The notes: a model not told the origin generated them from the letters alone. A stretch of 64,000 bases of DNA from Epiperipatus broadwayi (GCA_028023455.1 JAQFVV010000021.1:1362001-1426000), one strand, 5' to 3'; counted from the first letter of the stretch, positions 12,231-24,170 are shown. Numbers and translations: made by a program.

Positions 12231-12349
12231 TAAATAAAAAATGAAATAATTTGAATCGAATGTTTATTAGATATTTTAATTCAAATAAAAAAAAAACGAA
12301 ATAATTTGAATGGAATGTTTATTAGATATTTTAATTCTATTCACTAATC

Positions 12350-14775
12350 AATTATGTTGAGGTTGATATTATAATCTTATGTTTTTACATGACTATCTAA
12401 CCACATATTTTTCAATTATAATACATATCAAAAAAGCAGCCTCACATTCTGAGCAATCATAGCAAATGTTTGTGCCATTAATACTTTTGTTAAGTTATAG
12501 CTTTTCTATTCGCTTGTTGAAGTTGTGTTATTTTTGTTCAAATACGCATTATGGTTTATTTTTGTGGTGTCTTTAATAATCTTCTTCTGCTTAATAAATT
12601 TTATTGCTATATATTCTCAAATGATTAAAACTTTTCAATTTTATAATATTTTTGAAATTCCAATAAACCTAACTAATGCTAGAAATCTCCCGTAATTTAA
12701 TATATGGAGTGTGATTACTATTTTGAATATAGCACTCAAATATTTTTTTTTAATGTCGTGTTGGATTAATTACTTAAGGTTAGATAATTTTGTTTTAAAA
12801 TATTATTTTTTTGCACTGGATATCTTAAAAAACTAATATCTCCATTACATTGTAAACAAATATCAATAACCATAGCAACATCACACAACTTTCTCAAATT
12901 ACTGTATTCTTCCAAGAGCAGTTCTTTTCATTCTCTTCTGAACCTATCTATTGAAATCTAAAGAAGCAATGGACACCAGATCTTTTTATCGAAAAAATAG
13001 ATGGATGAAACTGAGATTTTTAAAATATATATGAATTTACCTGATAACAGATTTATAGAATTACATAAATGAGTTGACATGAGTTTAAAACCTAGGCTTC
13101 TTCTCAAATTTTGGTCTTTTAACCATCCCAAATTACAGCATCATGCCTCTTACAATTCAGCATTTCTGATGTTTTTCTTTGTTTCACACATCAACATAAA
13201 ATATATGATAAAATGATTATTTCTTTTCAGTAAATAATAAATTTGACTTCCTTTGATAGATATTTTTGTTTACTATTGAAATAAAATTTAAATGTTCACA
13301 TTTTGTTTCTGTAAATATTAAAAAAATGAGGTTGTAATCAAAACAAAGACTTTACACATCATAATTTTTAGAAAAAATATTTTCAGTTTATAAAATCAAC
13401 AAAATATTTATTGTTTCTCATTATTTTTAAAAATGTGAACAAATATTTATTTATTTCTCTAACAAATTATGCTTTAATAGTTTAAATGTTTTGAATATTA
13501 ATTGCAAAATTATGATATTTTCTTACTCAGTAAATATAATGTGGATTCTTTATGTCAAAGGTAGTCTTCAAATTGTCTTCAGGCCATATTTACATTAACT
13601 GCTATTATAACATTATATTTTTGAAAATAAAGTACTTCAAGTCAAAATAAGTTATTAATAATTTATATTTCTTGATATCTTATAAATATAGTGTAAATTA
13701 TTTTTAAAAAATAATTTAAAACTGTAATAAATTTGCAAATAAACACATTTTTTCATCATTGGAAACTGCAATGTCATAAAACACTGAAGATTTTGCAGCC
13801 TTGGCAAGAGACAATGGCTGAACATGTCAGGGTGGGGCTTATGTCTATTGTAAGAGTGGGAATTTTGAATTTTCTGCCTTTTAACATGCAATTTGGGGAA
13901 AAAAAATTATTATAGTAAAATATACCATTTTAAATGCATTTTAATGTATAATACTTATGAAAAAATTCACTAGGGGCGAATTGGCCAAAAGATGAAATAA
14001 TTCAGGTCAACTAGTCATAAAGTTAACTTAAATAGTATAAGAGAGTAAAAATGTGGTTGTTAGATGCATAAGCAGTTTTAAATTTTGTTTCTAAGTCATC
14101 TCTGATGAATCAAAATGCCAAATCCGATCTGGGAATACAGATATTTAACAAGTAAACTATTTAGTGTCTAAGAATAGAATGAAAAGAAAAGTTTTGGAAT
14201 TATATATAATTCTGAAACTGTCTGTTATTATTTATTGCAGTAAAAAAACAGTTATAATAATTTGTTGCAAAGCAAAGATTTCTTCAATAAGCCATTAAAA
14301 CAAAAAATATAGGTTGAAAAATATACCATTTACCCGTATGGCTAAATTCCAGTGACTAAGAATTTTTTCTGCTTTTCCATTCTTCTTTTACCTTCTTCTT
14401 TGGAAAAGACAGATAATTTAATAACAAAACTTAAGTGAATTGATATATCAGCTATGGGTTGATTACATAAAAATAACATAAGCCTGCATCTCATTTAAGA
14501 AACATTATTTTGCCATAAATTAATTTTTGAGCCACAGTTATAGCAGGTCAACACCAACATTATGGCATGAAGTCCTTTTTACTATAGGTAAAACTGGCTC
14601 TTATAAATTCAATTTTTTTTATTATCTTTTGATGTTTTTAATTTTGAGAGATTAGAAAACATTATGGAAGGTTATGGCAAAAAATGAAAAAACCATCAAT
14701 TATGAGGTCAAGAATTATCAATTAATTATAGTACTAATTATTCCAAATTTTCTTCTAGATGAAAATTTTAAATGT
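12350..14775. other. AT-rich spacer, nothing recognised
   Basis: No coding region supported. The short overlapping frames near 13655-13915 lie on opposite strands of the same sequence and have no motif. Confidence 0.4.
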
Positions 14776-14779
14776 TTGG

Positions 14780-14995
14780 GTGTGAGAGTATGAAAGGCCT
14801 CTTGAGGCAGAGATATCGATCCACTTGCCATGCATTTGAAGTTTAAATCCAGGCTGAGTAAAATTATTTATAAAAAAGAGGATTTTTCTCTTAATTAGCA
14901 GGCCCAGAGATAATCCAGCTAATTATACAACAATGGTCAGTAAATGGGTATCTATCTATTCTTAGCTAAAGTCTAAAACGTCTAGAAACAGTTCA
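14780..14995 (+). mobile_element. tRNA-related SINE, second family
   Basis: Contains a degenerate B box (GTTTAAATCCAGG, at about 14852-14864) after a tRNA-like head and ends with GTAAATGGGTATCTATCTAT. The same head-to-tail pattern recurs at 42040-42245, and the tail alone occurs near 15335-15385. No clean target duplication was found. Confidence 0.55.
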
Positions 14996-15784
14996 AACCA
15001 TAACATCCAGCAATTGACTTAAGTACTGACTTCGTTGCCACTGATTCTATATAAAAGGCGTTAGAAAGACCCTGGTTTTGTAGTAAACTATTTATTAAAA
15101 GTTATTTTAACTCATTAAAAAAATTTTCAAATATTTACATATTATTAATTCCAACTTGTCTTCTACTTAATCTTGATATTGATTATTATTAGTTATTATT
15201 AATTTTATCAGAACTATTACAATTTTTATAGCAAATAAAGTAATTATAGACCATAGGATCTTCACCTTCTGAAGTGTGACATTACCATCAATCATAATTT
15301 TAATTTTACATTCAGCCAAACCAGATCGCTATACAATATTGGTTGGAAAATGGGTATCTAGTTACATTTAATTAAAAGCAAACTGTCCTCTCACTAAAAC
15401 CAACAGCACATGGAGGTTGGCAAACCTGGTAAAAAATATTTTTTTCTTCATTGGCTTTTTTTGTGAGAAATTGTAAAATATTTTTTTACAGGAAATTTAT
15501 TTGAAAGTAAAGAATTCTTTCATGAAGTGATTTATTTAAAAGTAACGTTGATATTAATAAAAATATTTATTAATAGTCAAGATTCAGTGCAGTGTTAAGA
15601 GTTTCAGAGTTTGGATCGCATGGTCTTCTGATCCATTATTCTGGATCTGGCGCTTCTAGCATTCGAACTATCTGATTAACACAGATTAACTGGGGATTTT
15701 TACGTTTAACTCATTTATTTCCCTCTGACAAATAGGTGTTTGGGTTTGCTGTATTTTATATTCTAAAAAAAAAAAACCTAAAAA

Positions 15785-15970
15785 ATACTTAGTATTTATA
15801 TGTGTGGGAGATGATGATCTGGACCTATTGATGAGAGCTGCTCAGCACGAAATACATTTAATGGATATCATTTATCTTTTTCACATGTATGTAATGTGTA
15901 TCGGTTGTGAGGGATGGAGTGAATAGATGTAGGGCGCTTGAAAGTCTGCGTTCATATCCCTTCTAGTATA
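15785..15970 (+). mobile_element. Hammerhead/box-B element, family 1, copy A
   Basis: The left half carries a decayed hammerhead core: TTGATGA at 15828-15834 (C3 replaced by T), a stem II ending AGCAC, and GAAA at 15849-15852. The right half carries a Pol III B-box-like sequence, GTTCATATCCC (15950-15960). A 5' ribozyme plus tRNA-like promoter recalls the Schistosoma Sm-alpha SINE-like repeat. This copy is probably catalytically dead because C3 is changed. Confidence 0.6.
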
Positions 15971-16039
15971 TTTTTAATAAATTACGACAGATTTAATTTT
16001 TAAATTACATTTAACATTGTTAGTAAAAATTCAAGTTTT

Positions 16040-16130
16040 ATCAAGCGTTGGTGGCCGAGTGGTTAGCACAGCCGCCTTACAAGCAGTTGTCCCGGGTTCG
16101 CTTCCCGGCTGATGCTTTGACACATGAAAA
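16040..16130 (+). mobile_element. tRNA-derived SINE, short-arm subfamily
   Basis: About 90 bp. The acceptor-like ends AGCGTTG and TGATGCT can pair over 7 bp with wobbles. It has an A box around TGGCCGAGTGG and a B box GGTTCGCTTCCC, and ends TTGACACATG plus A-tail. It is flanked by a perfect 15-bp duplication, AAAAATTCAAGTTTT, at 16025-16039 and 16131-16145. The tRNA-like fold has no long variable arm. The 74-residue frame over it is spurious. Confidence 0.88.
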
Positions 16131-16145
16131 AAAAATTCAAGTTTT

Positions 16146-16900
16146 CTTTTTTTTTTTAAAAAAAAAAAAAACATGTAAAAGTTTTACGAAGTTTTCAGTA
16201 ATTGTGAAAACTGTAAAACTGATGAGAGAAAGGAGAAAAAACCCTGCAGTCCTAAGGTTTGACAAAGTGTAAATTGAAATCAAACTTTTTTTTTTAAAAT
16301 CTGGCAGTCATAAAGCCTAAAGAATAAATGTCAAAGATAAAAACTATTGTAGATTAGAATGAGTAAAATTGTTATACACGAGTACTTAAAATGTATATTG
16401 ATTTTATATATATATGACTCCATGTATAGATAATCTGCTAAACCCTAATCTCCACGCCTTTAAATTAATAATAAATAATGGGTCATAAAAACTGCTAGAG
16501 CAAATAAAAGATGAAAGGAAATCTACAGGCAATAGTCAAAAATTAAATTCCATTTTTTTCTCGTTCAACAGGGTAGTTTATTAATCTTTGAAAGTTATCT
16601 ACGATATTCATTAATGCGTGCGTAATTTGGATGTTAAATATAACAAAGTTATCTACATAATATTATATAACTCACAAATAAATAGTCAATGGCTTTATTA
16701 CTTGAGATAATAAGATTATCCACTAGGAATGACAGATATTGGTGTAATCCATGGACCTTAAGCTCTAGTCTAATACTCTACTTCCGCATCAAAATAATAC
16801 AGAATTGTAAAAAATGCAGCTCTTTTCAGCTTATTTATTGCTTTATCAATTGAAAGTTTATCTGACTATCTGTCAGTATCTTACCATTAAAACCATGTCT
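16146..16900. other. AT-rich spacer between SINEs
   Basis: No other feature seen besides A/T homopolymers. Confidence 0.4.
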
Positions 16901-16903
16901 AGT

Positions 16904-17015
16904 GTCAAGCGTTGTTAGCCGAGAGGTCATCGCAGCCGCCTTGCAAGCAAGTAGTTGGTTGCAGACGGTTGTGGGTTCGCGTCCCGGCCGATGCTATGAC
17001 ATATGAAAAAAAAAA
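16904..17015 (+). mobile_element. tRNA-derived SINE, long-arm subfamily
   Basis: Nearly identical to the copy at 11980-12096, with B box GGTTCGCGTCCC and end ATGACATATG plus a 14-A tail. It is flanked by an imperfect 15-bp duplication: AAAACCATGTCTAGT (16889-16903) versus AAAACCAAGCCTAGT (17016-17030). Confidence 0.85.
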
Positions 17016-17109
17016 AAAACCAAGCCTAGTTATATTTTTCTATCTAAGATAAAAAGATGAAATATGTATCCCTATATACAATATTAATTTAAATTAGTAA
17101 TTTTTTATT

Positions 17110-17860
17110 CTGCGCAGTATCTATATGCAACTAGTTAGAAGGAAATAAACCTTCACACATTTACTGTTCGTTTATACTATATGAATTTTAGCATACTCAC
17201 CTGTAAGAGTTATAAAAGAACAAATGAATCACTTTAACTTAGAGCTTCTTTATATATAAGCCAACCCTTACTATGCTTAACTCAGGGCTTGATTTTACTA
17301 TGTGCTGAAAATTCAATTGACAAATGAATTGTACCAAGTTAGTTCATATTTCACGAAAAGAGAAACTCATTTTTAATCACTTATGACTATAAACATATAT
17401 TAATATAGAATATAAATAAATCAAGAATTATTTATCCAGCTCAGTATCTACCTGTAGCTATTCAGAAGGACATAAACCTTCCCACATGCACTTTTTATTT
17501 ATGCTGTATAAATTTTATATGCACTCACCCATAAATAACAGTTTTAAAAGAGCAGGTGAATCACTTGATCTTAAAACATTGATTTATAAGCAAATGTGTC
17601 TTTACAATGCTTAACTCAGGGCTTGATTTTTATTGTGTGTCTGAGAATTCACTTAACAAATACTAAGATCAAGTGATTCATTTGTTCTTTTAAAACACTT
17701 ATGGGTGACTGTTCGTAAAATTTATCATGTGCCTGAGAATTCACTTGACAAACACTAAGATCAATTGATTCACTTGTTCTTTAAAAAATGTTACTTTTAG
17801 ACGGTGAATACACATAAAATTCATATAGTATAAGTAAACAGCACATTAAGCTGATACACA
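17110..17860. repeat. Cluster of inverted/direct fold-back repeats
   Basis: The motif GAATCACTT...AACTCAGGGCTTGATTTT occurs twice on the plus strand (about 17225-17300 and 17555-17630). Its complement, AAGATCAAGTGATTCA, occurs twice (about 17668 and 17757), so the cluster folds back on itself. The same family appears at 55960-56520. A MITE-like or palindromic element is likely; no ribozyme core was found. Confidence 0.6.
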
Positions 17861-17869
17861 TATCCATTT

Positions 17870-20800
17870 TGTATTATATATATATTTAGAAAGCATTTAA
17901 AATCAAAGCTCCATAATTATTATAGCTAATTTTATATCTTGATAAATAATAATTTGACATCATTCTAGATGGCTTACCAGAAATGAAAGTCTAGTCATAT
18001 CAATATTGTTCTGGTCTTGTTATCAACATGTGTATATATGTAAATACTTACTTAATCAATCAAATTATACATAACTCAAAATAATAGACAATCGATTTGT
18101 ATACAATTTGATTTAATATCATCAAATCTATTTTTATTCACAAATGAACAATCTCAAGAAGCCATTTTTAGAATTAATCAAGTGAGAATAAACGTTCTAC
18201 AGCTTTATACTCTCTCTAGTGGTCATCACTAGAAATAAACCCATGGAAAAAATATATTATTTTCATAAATTTTCACATATGTATACATCCATTATACATT
18301 TTCTTATTCATCTTTTTCTTTCATACACCCTATCTATCATCAAATAAACAACTTCCCTCTTATATTATCAATATATATATATATATATATATTGATAATA
18401 TAAGAGCGTATGTTTTATATATATATATATTATTTTCTAACATTGATAAACCGACAAGTACCCTTTTTTCCCACTGATGTAAGCTTAATTCCTTCTTAAT
18501 AAACTAGAAAAAAATCATATTTTTTTATTAAAAAAATTTTCTCAGAGTAGTTTTATAAATGATGAAAGGTCATTGGGGTAGTGGTAATTTGTGAAGGTCT
18601 TTCAAATGTTCTGATGGTGCAGATTATACTGATCTCTTCATTTTTTTTAAATTAATAAATTAATATGCTAGACTGCAATTTTAATGCTGTTGTTTTTTAA
18701 ATCTACATTAACATCAGTTAATATAGCTGTAGAAGAGGGATTTAAGAAGCCAAATTACTATTCTTTTTTTAAGTAAACAAGCCATAGTAATTATTGATAA
18801 TCAAAAAGTTAAACAAGATATTAGTTCTGAAAAAGACTGTGTTGAACAGTTGAAACAGAAGTTTATATTTGAAAAATGAAATGAAATTGTTTTTTAAGCT
18901 CATATATTAAAGTGGATATTGTTATTATTTATATTTACAAGTTCTATCACGTGATCCAAATATCCTATTGCCTTCTTTTCTCAATCTGTCTTTAGGCACA
19001 AATATAACACAGACACACACACATTATTACAGTTAATATTTTATTTAAGATTTGTAATATTTCATTAGTTAAATATTATCCTATCAGTAAATGCACTTGA
19101 GAAAAATAATTAATAGAGATAGTAAGATATTTGTGCATAATTTTTTTAAAAAAACTTTTTACCTTTTTTTACTAATTTTAATAATGCACTTGGGTCTCAT
19201 TTTATGCGGTAGATAGGTTCCTCAGAAAATGTGCACAAAAGAAATCACACAAAAATAGACTTATCTTACCTTGAAAAATGGGGGATATGTACTGTAATTT
19301 TCCAAAAATTGCATAAAAGCAAAGCAAGAACATCAAATTACTTTAAAATTTGCATAAAAAAAAATAAGAAAATAAAATATGACTAATAAAAAATTTCAAA
19401 TTTGAAAAAAATTGATACAAGACAAACTTTTTTTACTTTTTTTATTAACTACAGTATTTAATTTTATTCAAAACAATATATTTTTATGCGTAATTTACAT
19501 TTTTTTCATACACATATGGTATTTTAATCATTATTGCTATTTGAGACATCAGATTCATCATGATGTGATGTGATGTGAGGTACTGTAGCTTCTTCTTAAA
19601 TGAAATCAAGAGGAAATACAGCTAAAACATTTTTCAATCGGTGTTGATCTTCCCATTTCGCTAAGTGATCTAAAATTGAAATTTTTGTTTACAAAGAAAT
19701 TCATTTTCTTGGGTGTTTTTTCTCTCCCCGTTAAAGTAAACTAAAAGTTTAATATAAAAAATAAGAACTTAGACTTATGATAATAAAAAGACACCGACTC
19801 ACCACTAGTGAGCAAAATTTAATTAAAACTAACAATTAAAAATTAAATTCTTATTTTTGTCTTTAGTTTTTTAATTTTCAATTCCGTTTAAAAATCAAAT
19901 TTCATCGTTTCACATTACCTTAATTTCAGATCATGTTACGTAATTTTTAAATTGTTAATTACAATTAAAAACAGATTTTAATTGTCAAATTTAATTATGC
20001 CACCACTGTTACTCACCTTTTAAAAATAAACTTGTGACACTAAATGATTAATTGATTACATACACTTTTTTAAAAAAGCAAAAATAGAACATGATTTAAA
20101 ATGCAAAAACAACAACATACATAGTATTTTTCATCTATAACATTTGAACAGATTTACATTATAGTCTTATAAAATTTAATTTGTGTATATAAATGGGGAA
20201 ATCCTGATTTTAAGTGAATTATGAACTTCTTTATTGCATAAAATCTATTACAGTACTATTATAAAGTGCTGAAAATATTGAAATTATTAGACAGACATCA
20301 AACTCCTATAATGCGCTATTACTTTAAATATGATGTGAGTGCATGAAATTTATAATATTTAAAGTAATAGCGCATTATTCGAGCTTGACTTCTGACCTAA
20401 TATTTTTTATCGCATAAAAGAAAACTGTTTATAAAGATATTAAGAAGAAACATGAATCGCATAACTTCAAAATCGCATTAAATAAATCTGCATAAAACAA
20501 GACCCAGGTGTACAAGTAAGGGATACAAAAACAAAACAAAAAATGAGATTGATTTTTAACTATGTAAAGTAAAACATAAGTTTGAGCTTGAATCTATTGA
20601 ATGGGTGTGTCGAAACAATTAAATGAGTGTTCAGATATGACATAACTCGAACAATTAACTATAAAATAAATATAAGAAAAAGTTTTAAATTTTTATCATG
20701 CAGCAGGTACATTATATATGGCATTAAAAGACACAATAAGGACATAGTGATTTTAATCATGAAAATTTACAAATGATTGATAACAATAAAATATTTAACA

Positions 20801-21055
20801 TATAGCCTTTAACATTTGCAAATAGGTAATCATGAAGGCTTGGGATAAATATGTAACTATTCCCAATATCAGGATTATTTTAGAGAGTTATAAATTTGGT
20901 TTTACGTATTTTATATTAGTAAGCATTCAACATCATTTATCTGTTCTACATCAATATTACAAATGCTCTTATGTCACTCTTCCATCCCTTTCAAATAAAA
21001 TTCAAATTATTTCTCATCAAAATTAAAACATCGATTATCCATCTACTAACATCTT
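17870..21055. other. AT-rich stretch with small palindromes
   Basis: Mostly featureless. Two local hairpins stand out: TTATATTATCAATATA and its complement around 18358-18403, and GCGCTATTACTTTAAATAT with its complement at 20311-20375 (19-bp stem, 23-base loop). No coding signal. Confidence 0.45.
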
Positions 21056-21226
21056 TTCTATAGACTATTAAAGCACTAAAATATTACATGATTACCATTT
21101 CATGTGCTTACACAAGTCATTAAAATTGTAGTAAGCCTTCCATACAATAGCTCCACCTATTGGAAGCCATAGTAATCAATAGATGCTAGAAGGTATATAA
21201 ATAAAAATACCTATTAGTGCCTATTC

Positions 21227-21286
21227 ATCTAATAACTCCAGACTAGTTTCTAGCTTGTAGCTTTCATCAGTAAGAACCCTTGGATT
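21227..21286 (-). ncRNA. Hammerhead ribozyme motif, family 3 copy a
   Basis: On the minus strand: CTGATGA (21270-21264), stem II AGC-TACAA-GCT, GAAAC (21250-21246), 2-bp stem III AC/GT, cleavage triplet GTC (cut between 21241 and 21240). Outer stem I pairs ATCCAA-like with TTAGAT. All core residues of a type I hammerhead are present. The 10.1/11.1 pair is A opposite A, which should weaken stem II. Confidence 0.7.
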
Positions 21287-21305
21287 TAGATACAATGCTC
21301 TCAGA

Positions 21306-21366
21306 TCCGAAGTCCCTCACAGATGAAAGACACAAGCTAGAAACTGGTCTGAAGATAATGGATGGA
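21306..21366 (+). ncRNA. Decayed hammerhead motif, family 3 copy b
   Basis: The core reads CAGATGA (21320-21326; U4 changed to A), with stem II AGA-CACA-AGCT-like, GAAAC (21340-21344) and GTC at 21347-21349. Probably inactive because an invariant core base is altered. Confidence 0.6.
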
Positions 21367-21779
21367 TAGGCATTAAATAGAGATTTTATGCACAAATCTT
21401 AGAGTATCCATTGATTGGTGTGGTTTGCAGCATTGAGTGGCATTACTGTATGACAAGTTTGCTACTGCTAAATGCAATTTTTTTAATTGTTTATTTACAC
21501 CTGTTCAATCATTTTCATACACCTGCATTTTTATTTTTAAGGTGGGCTCAATTTTTTTTACTGCTCCAGAAAAATTCTTCTACATGTGCCATTGCCATTT
21601 ATCATTAATTATCATCAATTCATAAACATTTTCAGTTGAAATTGAGATAAATTTAGAAAAAAACTGTTTGGAATTTGACTCTTTAAAGAAATTTAACTTT
21701 TACAATTTTTATTCTACATTCTATTTAGAAGTCATAATTATAAAATTGAATTAAAAATATTTTGTATTAATTTTAAAAC

Positions 21780-21970
21780 TATTAAAACATCACATGATCC
21801 TCATTCTGGCTGTGTATACAAGATGTTAATACAATAGCAGTATCTCTATACTGCGGTACTATCACTGTAGATCATAATAATTAATGGACGAGTAGGCACT
21901 AGATAGTGATTTTATGCATAAACCAACTAGGATCCATTGATTAGTATGACTTGCATAGGGGGGCATAAAT
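21780..21970. mobile_element. Family 3 fragment without ribozyme core
   Basis: Shows the family terminus (AAAACATCACATGATCC) and the downstream part GAGTAGGCACTAGATAGTGATTTTATGC, also found in the copies at 21360 and 27285. No CTGANGA core remains. Confidence 0.5.
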
Positions 21971-21975
21971 GTGAA

Positions 21976-22470
21976 TTTGTTATTTGTCTTTTATTGTATC
22001 TTTATTTATATGAAGAATAAAAAGAAAGCGGAAATATGGAGATTATTAAAATAATCGATAATATGCGTATGAGAAGGGAGGCGAAAAGCCGTGTGTGTGT
22101 GTGTGTGTGTAAAAAATCAAATATAATAATGTTTAACTTGGATTAAAGTTTATATCTGTGCTAGAGAAAAACTCTAATTTAAAAAATGATGAATGATAAA
22201 CGTAGTTAGGTTTATCCAATATGTACAAAGTCGAGGTTGTGAGTGGAGCAAGTTTGGCGGTTGTAAATAAAGACGTGACAATTCACCATACATAAATATT
22301 CTTCATGTAATAAGGATATATATGAGAGCTGGTGACCTAGGCCAACTGATGAGTGCTGGTTCAGAATGAAATGAATCTTGGGGTCATTTGTCTTTTATTG
22401 TATCTTTATTTATATGAAGGATAAAAAAGAAAGAGGTATAGATATTATTAAAATAATCAATTTAAGTTTA
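21976..22470 (+). mobile_element. Hammerhead element, family 1, copy B (404-bp unit)
   Basis: The sequence ATTTGTCTTTTATTGTATCT and about 80 following bases occur at 21982 and again at 22386, a 404-bp direct repeat. The second copy starts just after the hammerhead cleavage site. The unit thus reads as one full monomer plus the start of a second, cut at the ribozyme. It includes a (GT)n run (22090-22110). Confidence 0.65.
22331..22390 (+). ncRNA. Hammerhead ribozyme motif, family 1 copy B
   Basis: CTGATGA at 22346-22352, stem II GTGCTG/CAGAAT (one mismatch), GAAA at 22368-22371, stem III AT/AT with 2-base loop, cleavage after C22377 (triplet ATC). Stem I: CCAA pairs TTGG, then after an internal loop GTGAC pairs GTCAT. 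The bulged stem I is what natural fast hammerheads use for loop contacts. Confidence 0.75.
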
Positions 22471-22800
22471 AATGCTAGTTTAATTTTGTAGTACAGCGAT
22501 GACTTAAAAATGTAAAGTTCTTTAGATTGAAATTCAACTTTGTCTGATCCAATGTTTTGAGCAACACTTGTTTAATTTTTAAGTTCTAGAGCTATTTACT
22601 ACTTTTATAAGTTATTATAAAATAAATGCATATTTTTAGAATGAAGTAAAAATGAATAAATTTGAATTGCTATGCACAAGAGCTTTGAACGTTCCATCAT
22701 CAGATATTCAATGAAATGGAAGGTTGAAGAGTTGTGGGTTTAAAAAGTTTAAAGCCTGTCCATTAAAGTATGAAGATTGGCTATCTTAATATAAAGCTGA
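22470..22800. other. Spacer between family 1 copies
   Basis: AT-rich; nothing recognised. Confidence 0.4.
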
Positions 22801-22804
22801 GCAC

Positions 22805-22995
22805 TAGATTGCATATATGTGTGAGGATAGTAATCTAGACCAACTGATGATTGCTGGTTTAGCATGAAATACTTATATTGGTGATTATTTATCTTTTCAA
22901 CATGTGTGTGATCAGGTGGGTCAACAATATGAGATGGCACTGAGGGTAGTGGGTCGTGTGAAAGTCTGAGTTCGAATCCCGCATATATTACATAT
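22805..22995 (+). mobile_element. Hammerhead/box-B element, family 1, copy C
   Basis: The ribozyme motif at 22831-22887 is followed about 90 bp later by a near-perfect Pol III B box, GTTCGAATCCC (22970-22980). The tRNA-like head (GATGGCACTGAGGG) lies just before. The organisation matches copy A, so the two parts belong to one element. Confidence 0.7.
22831..22887 (+). ncRNA. Hammerhead ribozyme motif, family 1 copy C (best fold)
   Basis: TAATC (22831-22835) pairs GATTA (22883-22887) and ACCAA pairs TTGGT (22878-22882), separated by a 3-base bulge, giving a two-part stem I. The core is CTGATGA (22844-22850), with stem II TGCT/AGCA, GAAA (22866-22869) and stem III ATA/TAT with a 2-base loop. 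The predicted cut follows A22877 (ATA, a permitted NUH triplet). The first stem II pair is T opposite T rather than the usual G-C. All other conserved positions fit. Confidence 0.8.
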
Positions 22996-23736
22996 ATAAA
23001 TGCAGGTTTAAGCCTGTACAATGTATTAATTTATGAAAAAGAGAAAATAAATGATAGATATGTGAAAATGATAGAATATAAGTACTATTAAAAATTCTGA
23101 CAAGAAGCAATTTAATAATTACTCAGAGAAATTAAATTCACATAAAGAATAATTTAACTTTATTATAATTTTTTTTTAAAAATATTACTACAAATTTATG
23201 CCGTACTTTTTATTTAAATTTTGAAAACATAAAATTAGGGTACAGCTTAAATTCAAAGTGAATATTTTAACATTTTATTTCTGCCCATCTTTCACTCCCC
23301 AACAATCGTGTCTTTGCTTTATACTCTAAACACGCAAATACTATTCTTTTTGTTGATAGCTGTTTTTGCAGGGGTTCATCGTTCACACTTTTTTTTTAGT
23401 TCCTATTTAAGTAAATAAAAATGTGTATTATTTTTCAATATCTATTATAAAATCATTTTTATATTTTTTTTCCAAATTCCCAATTTTAAAATCTTACTGA
23501 GGCTTAAATTCCATGGCAGCTTAAATTTGAAGTAATACAATAATCGGACATTTAGTTATTTATTTTTTTAAAACAAATTTTACTATTTTAATTCTCTCTG
23601 AAGGCTTTTAATAGAAAGTTGCAGATACGAATTTTTTTTTTCTTTTAAACTTGTAGAAATATAAGAAATGGTTGGGAACAACATTAATCCTTTCTAAAAA
23701 TAAAAATAAAAAACTGAAATAAATATTTGTGGGATC

Positions 23737-24170
23737 CGTGAAAGTTACACTACAGAAATATTATTCCTTAAGTGGATACTTTTTAGTCTAATGAATGACT
23801 AATGAAAATTATCAATATACTTTTATTAAGTGGTTTACGTCAATATTTTGAAGGTGGTAGGTTTGACACCTATAGATCAAACTGTAGTAATTTGCTATCT
23901 ATATGTATTGAACAATGATAAAGATATGTGTAAAATATTGGCCAACTGATGAGTGCTTATTCAGCATGAAATATGCATCTTGGACATCATACATTCTTTC
24001 CACATGTCTTTGGTCATATGTTTATGATTACATCACCCCCATAAAGTGTTAAAAGTGGATAGCCATATCTTACATGAGAATGGTGTAATGAAAATTATAG
24101 TACAGAAATTTTATTCATTTAGTGGATAATCTCTAGTTTAATGAATGCCTAATAAAAATTATTAATAAAT
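23737..24170 (+). mobile_element. Hammerhead element, family 1, copy D, with 342-bp direct repeat
   Basis: ACAGAAATATTATTCCTTAA-type sequence at about 23752-23820 recurs at about 24094-24165, a roughly 75-bp direct repeat at 342-bp spacing that brackets the ribozyme core at 23946. This is what a monomer plus partial second monomer would leave. Confidence 0.6.
23938..23992 (+). ncRNA. Hammerhead ribozyme motif, family 1 copy D
   Basis: CTGATGA (23946-23952), stem II GTGCT/AGCAT, GAAA (23968-23971), short stem III and ATC with the cut after 23979. Proximal stem I CCAA/TTGG is intact; the distal part of stem I is weak. Confidence 0.7.

Larger units (their letters stand above)
21060..21480. mobile_element. 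Palindromic element with two outward hammerheads, family 3
   Basis: The two halves are inverted copies meeting near 21300. Each half contains a hammerhead-like core (minus strand on the left, plus strand on the right) and an outer terminus of the type CCATACAATAGCTCCACC...AATCAATAGATGC. The outermost parts carry TTACATGATTACCAT-like sequence also found beside the other family members. It resembles a MITE in outline but has ribozyme motifs. Confidence 0.65.

Noticed and set aside
16222-16245. CTGATGAGAGAAAGG as a further hammerhead
   Set aside because: No room for stem II between the core halves and no cleavage site or stem I partner.
16048-16272. Open frame and possible tRNA gene at the SINE
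   Set aside because: The sequence has an A-tail, target duplication and sister copies with the same non-tRNA 3' end, so it is a SINE, not a functional tRNA; the frame is incidental.
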